The notes beneath the pieces are model-generated. The model saw only the letters and a list, made by a program, of their open reading frames with translations. It made no database searches and was not told where the DNA came from. Positions 7,419 to 13,876 of a stretch of DNA of 26,449 nucleotides are shown here, piece by piece; position 1 is the stretch's first letter, and each line of letters begins with the position of its first letter. The position numbers and the translations under genes were made by a program. Source of the DNA: a virus; the IMG/VR virus record IMGVR_UViG_3300048777_000084, positions 1 to 26,449 of that record. One strand, 5' to 3'.

Positions 7419-9889
7419 GCGAAGGCCTCCGGTCTGAGCATACCCTTCAGCTTACTCATGGTTTGAGCGGTATGGGCCGCCAGCATATCCGGAGTGACGC
7501 CTCCGCCGAAATGATTCGTCTGGTTCAGCGTGGCGCTTCGCTGGCCGCCATTGTTCACCATGCTTTCAAAGTTCGAGGTTTGGCTCGGCGAGAGAATACG
7601 TTCGGGCGATCCGGAGCGATTGAAGGCCATGCTCATAGTTGGCAACATACCGCCCGTGTCATAATCGCCGGCCATGCCGATGAATGGCGCCATAGATGCC
7701 GTCATGGTGGTGGCCGCGCCCACCGCCAGGGCCGGCCCGACCACGGGGATCGCCGCCATGGCCGCCGCGGCACCCGTGGCCGCTACGGCGGCGTTGCTGG
7801 CGGCCGCTGCTACGTTCGCAACGCCTCCCGTGGCCTTGGCGGTGGCAAAGCCCAGGGCATCCATGACCTTGATTTCCGCCCACTGCTCTGCTTTTTGGAG
7901 GATCGTCTTGATCACGAAATCGGCCATCTGGAGTTCCATCTCTCCCAACATGTGGCCCCAGGCCTGTCCTGCCGTCTGCGAGTGAGTGGCCCAGGCATTG
8001 AAAGCTGTAGTCATATCGGAGTTAAACGTGGCCGAAGCCTTTTTCCATGCCTGATTGAACTTCTGCGCCTCCTGTTGTGTGATCTGCTCGCGCTGTAGCG
8101 CGGCCTTCCGCGCCTCGGCCGTGATCTTGTCCTCGACCGAAGTAAACTCTTGAAGCTCCTTTGGCCCATTCGTGGGATCAAATATCTGCTGCTCTTTGCG
8201 GAGTGCCAGGGTCATCATGGCTGCCTTAGTATTCTCGGCGTCCAGGAGTTCCTGGGTTGCCCGCTGGTGGCTTATCCGACCAAGCGTCTCTTCAAACTTG
8301 ATCTCCCGCTCGCGCGCCTCGAAGGTGTCATCGGCCGCCTTGATTTCCGCCTCGGCGGTTTCCCGAGCGGCGGAAACGCGCTCCTCCTGGGCTCGCTTGA
8401 ACTCCTCAACCGCATGTTTCTCGATCTCGGATTGGTGCTTCGCTTGTTCCTCAGCGGCCTTGGCAATTTCCTCTTGATTCTTTTTCAGCTCGGCGGTCCC
8501 GGCTGTGAACAGGGCGGAGTCGCGCTTGCGAACGCTGCCCTCATCTTCGATCACCCGCAACATCTCCCGCTCGGCCGCCGTTCCCTCTTTCGAGGCGGCC
8601 GCATTCTGCTTGTGCAGATCCAGCTCTTTTAGATACTCGGCATTGATCCGGGCCGCCACGGGAAGCGCCGCATCCGCCGCATGGGCCGCGTCGATCTGGG
8701 CGCGCGCTATCTGGCCCGGCATATTGTCGGTGGCGCCCGCTAACGTCTTGTCTGCGGCTGGTGGTTTGGGCACCACCGCCAGGGTGAGCTCTGTTATCTT
8801 CTGTGCATTCTCGGCCATGTGTTGAAGCGTGGCATCAATCTGGGCCTGAGTCTTGGCGGCATTCTGGGCCGCAACCTCGGGTATAGCACTCTCACCCGCG
8901 GGGAGTCCCGCTAGTCCCGTTGGGGCAAACTTGGCGATTCCCTTCATGAAAAGACCGCCGACAGAATCCCCCCTCGTGGCAGCCTTTAGAGAAGGATCGT
9001 TGGCAATCGCCTGTTCGAGTCGGAGTTGCTCCCGCAGCATTGTCAGTGTCGTATCGAGGGTGCGATTATTCGCGGTCAGAATATCGGCTTTTGCCTGTGC
9101 CTCGGCAACTGGCCCCTCTTTGATCCCCGTGATGGATGCCTGAATTTCCTTTTGCCGCTCGATCGATTGATCAACCTTGGCCTCGAACTCGACGGTATCC
9201 TTCTCGGTTTTCTTGATCTGATCCCCGAGGCCAACGAGTTGCAAAATGGCGCCGTCGAGCCAGCCGGTTCCGAGGGTATTACCTAGCTCTTCCGCCTCCT
9301 CAGTAAACTTGACTATCCCCTCCCCTACATCGATCAGGACCTCACCCAAGGCCAGGGCTCCAATCACCGGGAATGCTGCGCTAAGGACCTTTCCGAGGCC
9401 CAGCGTGTTTGAGAGAAACATACCGGCTGCACGGCTCGATCCCATGAGCGAACCTTCGAGAACTCGGACACCGCCCAGGGCCGCCTGTTGACCGGAAACG
9501 CCCAGTTGCCGGTTTGCCGCCGCCGCTTCCGCTGCTGCTGCTGCCGCTGCTTTAGCCTGCGCTTTGATTGCCGCCGCCGCTTCCGCTGCTGCTGCTGCCG
9601 CTGCGCGTTCAGATTGGACGAATCCATCAAGAACCGCCTGCGCGACCCTCAACGCCGCAGTGTCCTCGTCTACACACTGAGTGGCAAACTTAATTGATCC
9701 GGCACCCCCCCTGGTCGCATTGGTCAATAGCTCTTGCGATTGAGCCAAACGCAAGGTAGCAGCAGTGACGGCATTCTGAGCAGCGGCCATGTCTGCCGCA
9801 GAAGCCGTAACTTGCCCGGTAGCATCCGCCAGGCCGGCCGAGAGCCCGCTTGTGTCGGCCTTGATCGATACAATCAGTTCGTTTGGCAT
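7415..9889 (-). CDS. tail tape measure protein
   Basis: An 824-residue, Ala/Glu/Lys/Gln-rich, largely helical protein follows the chaperone genes. Residues 1-120 are Ala-rich coil (SGLSAGLADATGQVTASA), with two copies of a 37-bp direct repeat. About residues 165-195 are hydrophobic (GKVLSAAFPVIGALALGEVL). Residues 430-610 are charged coiled coil. Residues about 680-740 are a Gly/Ala-rich hydrophobic stretch, and the end (DYDTGGMLPTMSMAFNRSG, SPERILSPSQTSNF) has the GG...P.RILS pattern common at tape-measure C-termini. The protein should fill the tail lumen, set tail length and leave first during DNA ejection. By the usual rule of about 1.5 angstrom per residue, the tail would be near 120 nm. 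ATG at 9889 follows GAGG and overlaps the chaperone stop by 16 bp. Confidence 0.93.
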   Translation of the reverse strand: MPNELIVSIKADTSGLSAGLADATGQVTASAADMAAAQNAVTAATLRLAQSQELLTNATRGGAGSIKFATQCVDEDTAALRVAQAVLDGFVQSERAAAAAAAEAAAAIKAQAKAAAAAAAEAAAANRQLGVSGQQAALGGVRVLEGSLMGSSRAAGMFLSNTLGLGKVLSAAFPVIGALALGEVLIDVGEGIVKFTEEAEELGNTLGTGWLDGAILQLVGLGDQIKKTEKDTVEFEAKVDQSIERQKEIQASITGIKEGPVAEAQAKADILTANNRTLDTTLTMLREQLRLEQAIANDPSLKAATRGDSVGGLFMKGIAKFAPTGLAGLPAGESAIPEVAAQNAAKTQAQIDATLQHMAENAQKITELTLAVVPKPPAADKTLAGATDNMPGQIARAQIDAAHAADAALPVAARINAEYLKELDLHKQNAAASKEGTAAEREMLRVIEDEGSVRKRDSALFTAGTAELKKNQEEIAKAAEEQAKHQSEIEKHAVEEFKRAQEERVSAARETAEAEIKAADDTFEAREREIKFEETLGRISHQRATQELLDAENTKAAMMTLALRKEQQIFDPTNGPKELQEFTSVEDKITAEARKAALQREQITQQEAQKFNQAWKKASATFNSDMTTAFNAWATHSQTAGQAWGHMLGEMELQMADFVIKTILQKAEQWAEIKVMDALGFATAKATGGVANVAAAASNAAVAATGAAAAMAAIPVVGPALAVGAATTMTASMAPFIGMAGDYDTGGMLPTMSMAFNRSGSPERILSPSQTSNFESMVNNGGQRSATLNQTNHFGGGVTPDMLAAHTAQTMSKLKGMLRPEAFA
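9514..9604. repeat. 37-bp direct repeat (two copies) in the tape-measure gene
   Basis: Identical 37-bp copies lie at 9514-9550 and 9568-9604, 54 bp apart, so each unit adds exactly 18 residues. They encode Ala-rich helix (EAAAAIKAQAKAAAAAA type). Gain or loss of a unit would keep the frame and change tail length by a small step. Confidence 0.9.
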
Positions 9890-10586
9890 GAGAGCCTCAG
9901 ATCATCCACCAGCTTGAGAAAATCAGGGGTCCGGACAAAAGCTGGCATCTGGGCAAGCGTCTTGACGTGCCGGCGGGGTGGCATGGCGTCTAACGCTTCG
10001 GAATTCATTTTGAGCGCCTCCCGTCGTGTAACCTTCGCATCCGCCTTCCCCGGCTCTTTGTAGCCAAGGTAAGCCGCGACCAGGACATCCACGGGCGGGT
10101 GACGGAGGAGAAAACCGTCCAGCATGTGAACCTCCTCAAGCGTCATTGCTCGCGTTTCGGCGAGCGTGTAACCGAACCACCGCCCCATGGATCCGAAAAT
10201 GTACTGGAGGTCTATGCCCCGGCCGGTGCCGCCGGCTCGCTTTCCCCCTTGGGTCTGCGCCCCGCTTTTACTGCGGCCAACGCATCGGCCTTCGCCTTCC
10301 GCGCCGCGACCTGGTCCTCTTCTGTTTCAAAGTAGTTGACCACGTTGGCCGCATTCACGACCTGCTGGAACTGCGATTCTTCGGCCTCCGGCGCGAAGGC
10401 CTGAAGGGAGCGGACCCAGGCTTCTAGTCCGGTCTCTGAAAAGCCACCAGCAAGCGCCGAAGCTACTACCAAAGCAATATTGAACTTCCGGCCATTCTTG
10501 CCGGCAAGGTCGCACTTTTCGAGTGCATCCACGGTGATCGTGGCCAACTTCACGGTCCGGCCAGCGAGAGTGATTGTCTTTTCCAT
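9874..10586 (-). CDS. tail assembly chaperone fusion (lambda GT-like) made by -1 ribosomal frameshift
   Basis: The downstream frame (104 residues from ATG 10188; motif TLEEVHMLDGFLLRHPPVDV) lies in the -1 frame relative to the gpG-like gene. It stays open upstream through the end of that gene with no ribosome site of its own. A -1 slip at the G5A3G run (10248-10240) would join about 114 residues of the first frame to 123 of the second, giving about 237 residues. This copies lambda gpG/gpGT and most siphoviruses, where both forms coat the tape measure and guide tube polymerisation. The run contains the lambda heptamer GGGAAAG, but the zero frame reads it as GGG GAA AGC, so the phase is not the textbook one. 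Fusion is inferred from frame, position and family rule. Confidence 0.75.
10212..10586 (-). CDS. tail assembly chaperone, short form (gpG-like)
   Basis: This 124-residue, mostly helical protein lies between tail-tube and tape-measure genes, the fixed place of siphovirus tail chaperones. It begins METITLAGR-like (EKTITLAGRTVKLATITV), as do many gpG-type proteins, and ends in a charged Lys/Ala tail (ARKAKADALAAVKAGRRPK) that includes the frameshift region. ATG at 10586 is preceded by a G/A-rich ribosome site. It should bind the tape measure before tube assembly and be absent from the mature virion. Confidence 0.85.
   Translation of the reverse strand: MEKTITLAGRTVKLATITVDALEKCDLAGKNGRKFNIALVVASALAGGFSETGLEAWVRSLQAFAPEAEESQFQQVVNAANVVNYFETEEDQVAARKAKADALAAVKAGRRPKGESEPAAPAGA
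10239..10251 (-). promoter_or_regulatory. candidate -1 frameshift (slippery) site
   Basis: The minus strand reads CAAGGGGGAAAGC here. Zero frame is AAG GGG GAA AGC; the -1 frame is CAA GGG GGA AAG and leads into the second chaperone frame. A tRNA-Gly on GGG can re-pair with GGG after a -1 slip, but the next codon pairs imperfectly, so efficiency may rest on the P-site alone. Confidence 0.5.
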
Positions 10587-10620
10587 CGGCTGAGTTTCCC
10601 CTTTTCTCGGTTGCTGTTGC

Positions 10621-10634
10621 GTTCCACGTGGAAC
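10621..10634. promoter_or_regulatory. parS-like perfect palindrome in intergenic gap
   Basis: GTTCCACGTGGAAC is a perfect 14-bp palindrome in the 71-bp gap between tail-tube and chaperone genes. It matches the 14-bp core of the near-universal bacterial parS site (TGTTTCACGTGAAACA, with Y/R variation at the fifth position from each end of the 16-mer). Only the outermost base on each side differs. It would be a candidate ParB (Spo0J) binding site; no ParA or ParB gene is visible in the window. Confidence 0.55.
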
Positions 10635-10656
10635 TTAACGCCTGGAATTCGGGCGT

Positions 10657-10674
10657 GTTACCACGCTTGGTAAC
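10657..10674. repeat. inverted repeat at the end of the tail-tube gene
   Basis: GTTACCA (10657-10663) and TGGTAAC (10668-10674) form a 7-bp stem with a 4-nt loop, overlapping the TAA stop of the tail-tube gene. No T tract follows on the minus strand, so it is more likely an RNA-stability hairpin than a terminator. It lies 22 bp from the parS-like palindrome. Confidence 0.5.
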
Positions 10675-11443
10675 TGACGAAGGGTATCCCGGCGGCGCCG
10701 GCGAAGCCCTCATAATCGACGGTGTACATCGCGTAGTCATCGAGCTTCGTGGCCACATCGATCTTGCCCAGACGCGCATTCGGGACATAGAAGCCGATTC
10801 CGCCGCCCTCATAGGGAAAGACGATATTCAGAGCCACGACCGGGCCAAAGCCCATGGGGTGAGCCTGAACTGTCAGCGTCGTTCCTTGGGCGGGTGCCGC
10901 AGGCCACTCGTAATTGATCAAGATGGCAGCGAGCGCATCGGCAGCGTCAAAGGTGTAAGTTCCGGTGGAAGGAACAACCTTGTACTGCCCCGCGGCGGCA
11001 AGCGAGCCGGATCCCACATTCACGAGCGGCTGCCCGGTGGCCGCATACGTCACACCCCAATCAACGATCGGGCCGGGCGATGCGTTGGTGACCACGATGG
11101 TATAAGGCCCTGAGGAGGCCGGGACGCTGTGAGCCTCGCCGGGATAAGCGGTCGTTTCGAGCACGTTCGCGACCGGCGCATCCGAAAAGAAAAGCTGGCT
11201 CATGAGCGTGTTTGAGACCTGGGCGAGCTCAAAGGTTCCCTTGATCGTGCGCTTGCCCACGGCCGAGTCGACGGCCCATTGGCTCTGCCCGAAGAGCGTC
11301 TTGATTTCCGCGCCCAGGGTCATTTTCACGTTTTGCAGGACGCCCAGGCCCAGCGGCGTGGGGTTGACGGGAGGATTCCCGGAACTGGACTGCGGAACCG
11401 CAAGAACCACGCCGGAGCCGAATTGCAAGCCTGGAAGAATCAT
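10658..11443 (-). CDS. major tail tube protein with Ig-like insertion
   Basis: The 261-residue product sits directly before the chaperone frames, the standard place of the siphovirus tail tube protein. The start (MILPGLQFGSGVVLAV) and the segment at residues 40-80 (MTLGAEIKTLFGQSQWAVD, IKGTFELAQVSNTLMSQL) have the pattern of tube proteins with a beta-barrel core. A beta domain of about residues 108-180 (SGPYTIVVTN...AAGQYKVVPSTGTYTFDAA...ILINYEW) is inserted. A related domain occurs in the connector at 12595-13524. The end (ARLGKIDVATKLDDYAMYTVDYEGFA) returns to the core. ATG at 11443 follows GGGAG at 9 nt. Confidence 0.85.
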   Translation of the reverse strand: MILPGLQFGSGVVLAVPQSSSGNPPVNPTPLGLGVLQNVKMTLGAEIKTLFGQSQWAVDSAVGKRTIKGTFELAQVSNTLMSQLFFSDAPVANVLETTAYPGEAHSVPASSGPYTIVVTNASPGPIVDWGVTYAATGQPLVNVGSGSLAAAGQYKVVPSTGTYTFDAADALAAILINYEWPAAPAQGTTLTVQAHPMGFGPVVALNIVFPYEGGGIGFYVPNARLGKIDVATKLDDYAMYTVDYEGFAGAAGIPFVSYQAW

Positions 11444-11507
11444 TTGAGGTGCTCCCTTTGCTAAATTCGGCGGATCGCTGCTTTGGTTCTTAGGGGTTCA
11501 CAGCCCC

Positions 11508-12023
11508 TTACATCCCGCGAAGGATCGAAACTGGAATCACGATAGCACCTTGGTTATTTTGGGTGCCCTCATTTTGAAGCACGGTCCCCTTCACCCGTGC
11601 ATGATAAACCACGCCTCCGAGCGTCTGGCGCTGCCCGCCCAGGAGAGGAACCACCGTCACCCCATCGGCCGCCAGCGTGGCCTGTTGGAGCTGATAGATC
11701 ACTGCATCCCGAAGCGCGTTCATCTGGCTCGATGCCACCTCATTCGGGCCGCCCGTATTGCGGAAAAAGACGAACAGATCGCAGTGGAGCTCATAGCTCG
11801 CCGCGCCCTGGGTTTTCTCGATCACATCCTGATTCAATTCGAGCTGATAGATGGCCGGCTGTTCCGCCTGGCCCACATTCGAGACCTGGGGAAGGCGCCG
11901 GCTGGTGGTAGCGAAGGCCGCCGTTCCCGTTGGATTCCCGGAGGTATCCAAAAGCGTCGTCTGGCTCACCAGCGAAAAGAGGTTCTGAAAGATCGTTTCG
12001 GTTGAAATGAATGGTTTGCTCAT
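11508..12023 (-). CDS. tail terminator-like protein
   Basis: The 171-residue product starts at ATG 12023, in an ATGA overlap with the stop of the gp10-like gene. The upstream open extension is Gly/Arg-rich shadow. Content: helical start (ISTETIFQNLFSLVSQ), QPAIYQLELNQDVI, then beta strands (YELHCDLFVFFRN) and a helix (SQMNALRDAVIYQLQQA), ending in strands. This alpha/beta order and its place between the gp10-like neck gene and the tail tube are those of gpU-like tail terminators, which cap the finished tube and join it to the head. No single motif is decisive, so position carries most of the weight. Confidence 0.7.
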   Translation of the reverse strand: MSKPFISTETIFQNLFSLVSQTTLLDTSGNPTGTAAFATTSRRLPQVSNVGQAEQPAIYQLELNQDVIEKTQGAASYELHCDLFVFFRNTGGPNEVASSQMNALRDAVIYQLQQATLAADGVTVVPLLGGQRQTLGGVVYHARVKGTVLQNEGTQNNQGAIVIPVSILRGM

Positions 12024-12598
12024 GCGGCCAGCACCTCCGCCAAGATGCCCTTGATTTCTCCCACGGCCTCCGCCTCCATCTCGGCCAGGCTTGACCGCAG
12101 GTAAGACCGTTCCTTCGCCGGAGGGTGCCAGACGTGCATGGCAAACACGATCCCCTCCGGACCGACCCACCGGAGCGTGTGTGGGAGCCGGCCTTCGAGA
12201 AGCGCCGGCGAATCCTCCGCGGAGTGTGGCGAGATCCGGCCCTGCCCGCTCAGACCGGCCGCATTGTAAATCGCCTCGTGGGGATAGATGTCGTAATACT
12301 CCTTCCCGCCATACTCATGCACCATGCCCACCAGCCAGGCCGGATCTTCGTCCTGGATCCCGACATACACGCCGCAGACGGCACCAATGAACTGGGCGCT
12401 CCAAAGGTCAACCGCACCGCGGAGTTGACCGGTGCGAGCCTGTAGCACCTCACCAGAAAGCTTCGCTTGGACCCGTTCAAAAAGCTGGCGTCCCAACCCA
12501 TCGAGTGTGAACTCAATGGCATCGCGTAGTGTCTCCTCTTTGCCCGCCAAACGAGCAGCGGCCAGATCGGCGTCGACGGTGAGGGTAACAAGGGTCAT
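12020..12598 (-). CDS. HK97 gp10-like neck / head-tail joining protein
   Basis: The 192-residue protein starts at ATG 12598, overlapping the connector stop by ATGA. It has the HK97-gp10 pattern: a long N-terminal helix (DGLGRQLFERVQAKLSGEVL), RTGQLRGAV (residues about 56-64), a central beta part (YVGIQDEDPAWLVGMVHEYGG), and a C-terminal helix (ERSYLRSSLAEMEAEAVGEI). RTGxLRxS followed by HEYGG is typical of this family of neck proteins. It should act at the head-tail interface next to the tail terminator. Confidence 0.85.
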   Translation of the reverse strand: MTLVTLTVDADLAAARLAGKEETLRDAIEFTLDGLGRQLFERVQAKLSGEVLQARTGQLRGAVDLWSAQFIGAVCGVYVGIQDEDPAWLVGMVHEYGGKEYYDIYPHEAIYNAAGLSGQGRISPHSAEDSPALLEGRLPHTLRWVGPEGIVFAMHVWHPPAKERSYLRSSLAEMEAEAVGEIKGILAEVLAA

Positions 12599-13524
12599 TG
12601 CGGAATGTGCCTCGTTTTGTAGTGTTCGAGGATCATGCCCACCTGCGGCGGAATCCCAAGCCGGCTGTAAGCGGTGGTACCGATGCCCGGCTGCACCTGG
12701 GAAACCTGCTCAATCCATTGCCGGGACTTATAGCGCGCGGCCACGAGCTCGGTGGCTGCCTGGGCCAGATCATAAGGCGTCCCACCGTACTGATACGCAA
12801 AGTTTACCGCCGCACCGGCCTGGGCGGAATTGAAAGTGTACTGGCCCGTTGCCGGGTTCACGTTGTACTGGCCAGCGCCTGGCGCCGCCGGATAGACCAC
12901 AGCCACGAGCGCGGTTCCGTTTGCAAGCTTAACGCCCTGATCGGCATAGAAGTTCGCGGCATTCGCGACGCTAAGAATGTAGGGTCCGGGGCTCGCCGGG
13001 ACCGTTCCACCCTCGGCCGGGACGCTGAGCACATATCCGGCGGTGTAGCTTACCGCCACATTCATAATGCCCTCAGAGAACCGATAAGGCGTGTATCCGA
13101 GCGGCGGCGCGTTTCCGTACCCACCCCAAAAGCCCCCGCGGCCGCCCCCTGCCCCGTCTGCCCATGCGCGCTCCCCCCCGCCCCCGGAACGCAGTGCCAG
13201 AGCCGCCTGGAGACCGCTGGTGTCGATTACCCACCCCGGCTTGCTTGGGTCGAGACTTTGGGGCAGTGCGGTCGTGCCGATCATAAGGCTGGAGACGGAA
13301 AGGATGGGATAGTTGCGGAGGTGCTGGCGCGCGCCGCCCGTGCCATCGTACATCTCCGAATAGCTCTGAATTTGCGATAGATTATTGCGGCCGGTCAGAG
13401 TGAGAACGAAACGGGAAAAGGCGGTTATCGCGCCCTGGATGATCGCCGCGTCGACCGTCGAGCCTTGATTCAGCCAACTGTTTACCGCGGCCACCGTGGT
13501 CAAGTCTATGACGTTCGCGCCCAT
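12595..13524 (-). CDS. head-tail connector (gp6-like) with inserted beta domain
   Basis: This 309-residue protein begins with a helical region (VAAVNSWLNQ, AIIQGAITAFSRFVLTLTGR, about residues 14-45) and then the strand pattern SEMYDGTGGARQHLRNYPIL. That hydrolase-like GT-rich motif is typical of gp6-like connector/adaptor proteins that dock under the portal. A Gly-rich loop (about 115-140) and a beta insertion of about residues 180-245 (GPYILSVANA...GQYNVNPATGQYTF...VNFAYQY) enlarge it. The C-terminal helix (PYDLAQAATELVAARYKSRQ) is also typical. ATG at 13524 follows AAGGTGGG; the stop overlaps the gp10-like start. The usual family size is 100-200 residues, so the insertions account for the excess. 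Confidence 0.8.
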   Translation of the reverse strand: MGANVIDLTTVAAVNSWLNQGSTVDAAIIQGAITAFSRFVLTLTGRNNLSQIQSYSEMYDGTGGARQHLRNYPILSVSSLMIGTTALPQSLDPSKPGWVIDTSGLQAALALRSGGGGERAWADGAGGGRGGFWGGYGNAPPLGYTPYRFSEGIMNVAVSYTAGYVLSVPAEGGTVPASPGPYILSVANAANFYADQGVKLANGTALVAVVYPAAPGAGQYNVNPATGQYTFNSAQAGAAVNFAYQYGGTPYDLAQAATELVAARYKSRQWIEQVSQVQPGIGTTAYSRLGIPPQVGMILEHYKTRHIPQ

Positions 13525-13618
13525 GCATCCCACCTTCAAATATCACGGGCGAACTCTGTGAAAGCCCGCCCGCTGGGCCATCACGCTCCGCCGTGGGACG
13601 CTCCGGCCGTCTCTGCGA

Positions 13619-13774
13619 TTAGCTGCTGTGAATCACTCCCAAAAGCAAGCAAGCCAGGAGAGCGAACAGCAACACGCCCAAAATCCCAAAGCCATAGCGG
13701 TAATGCGGTTCCGGAGCGCGGTAAGCATCCGTGAAAAGCATCAGGACGAGCACAACCAAAATTAGGGTGATCAC
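13619..13774 (-). CDS. 51-residue two-helix membrane protein
   Basis: I start at GTG 13774, which has GGAGG 8 nt upstream. A longer reading from ATG 13870 would cross a perfect hairpin and has no good ribosome site. The product is two hydrophobic helices (ITLILVVLVLMLFT and FGILGVLLFALLACLLLGVI) joined by a short polar, Tyr/Arg-bearing loop (DAYRAPEPHYRYG). It sits between major capsid and connector genes. Size and topology would fit a holin-like or membrane-targeted phage protein, but nothing identifies it further. Confidence 0.65.
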   Translation of the reverse strand: MITLILVVLVLMLFTDAYRAPEPHYRYGFGILGVLLFALLACLLLGVIHSS

Positions 13775-13803
13775 TTGGAAAACCTCCGCGATTGAAAATG
13801 GTT

Positions 13804-13829
13804 GCCCGGAACCTTGCTGGGTTCCGGGC
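13804..13829 (-). terminator. strong hairpin after the major capsid gene
   Basis: A perfect 10-bp GC-rich stem (13804-13813 with 13820-13829) and 6-nt loop lies 47 bp past the capsid stop. On the minus strand it is followed by CAACCATTTT, a weak T tract. It may act as a partial terminator or as a 3' stabiliser that keeps capsid transcript in excess over neck genes. Confidence 0.55.
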
Positions 13830-13876
13830 CTGGGGAGCGGGGCCGCGCCGGTTTGGGCTCCGCTCCCCATACCTGG

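Noticed and set aside
7397-8098. 233-codon open frame on the plus strand
   Set aside because: Antisense to the tape-measure gene; Gly/Arg/His-rich, a typical product of high-GC antisense reading.
11476-11510. GGGG/CCCC hairpin in the gap after the tail-tube start
   Set aside because: Only about five pairs and no T tract on the minus strand.
13546-13572. 6-bp hairpin before the connector gene
   Set aside because: Short stem, long loop and no T tract; not enough to call a terminator.
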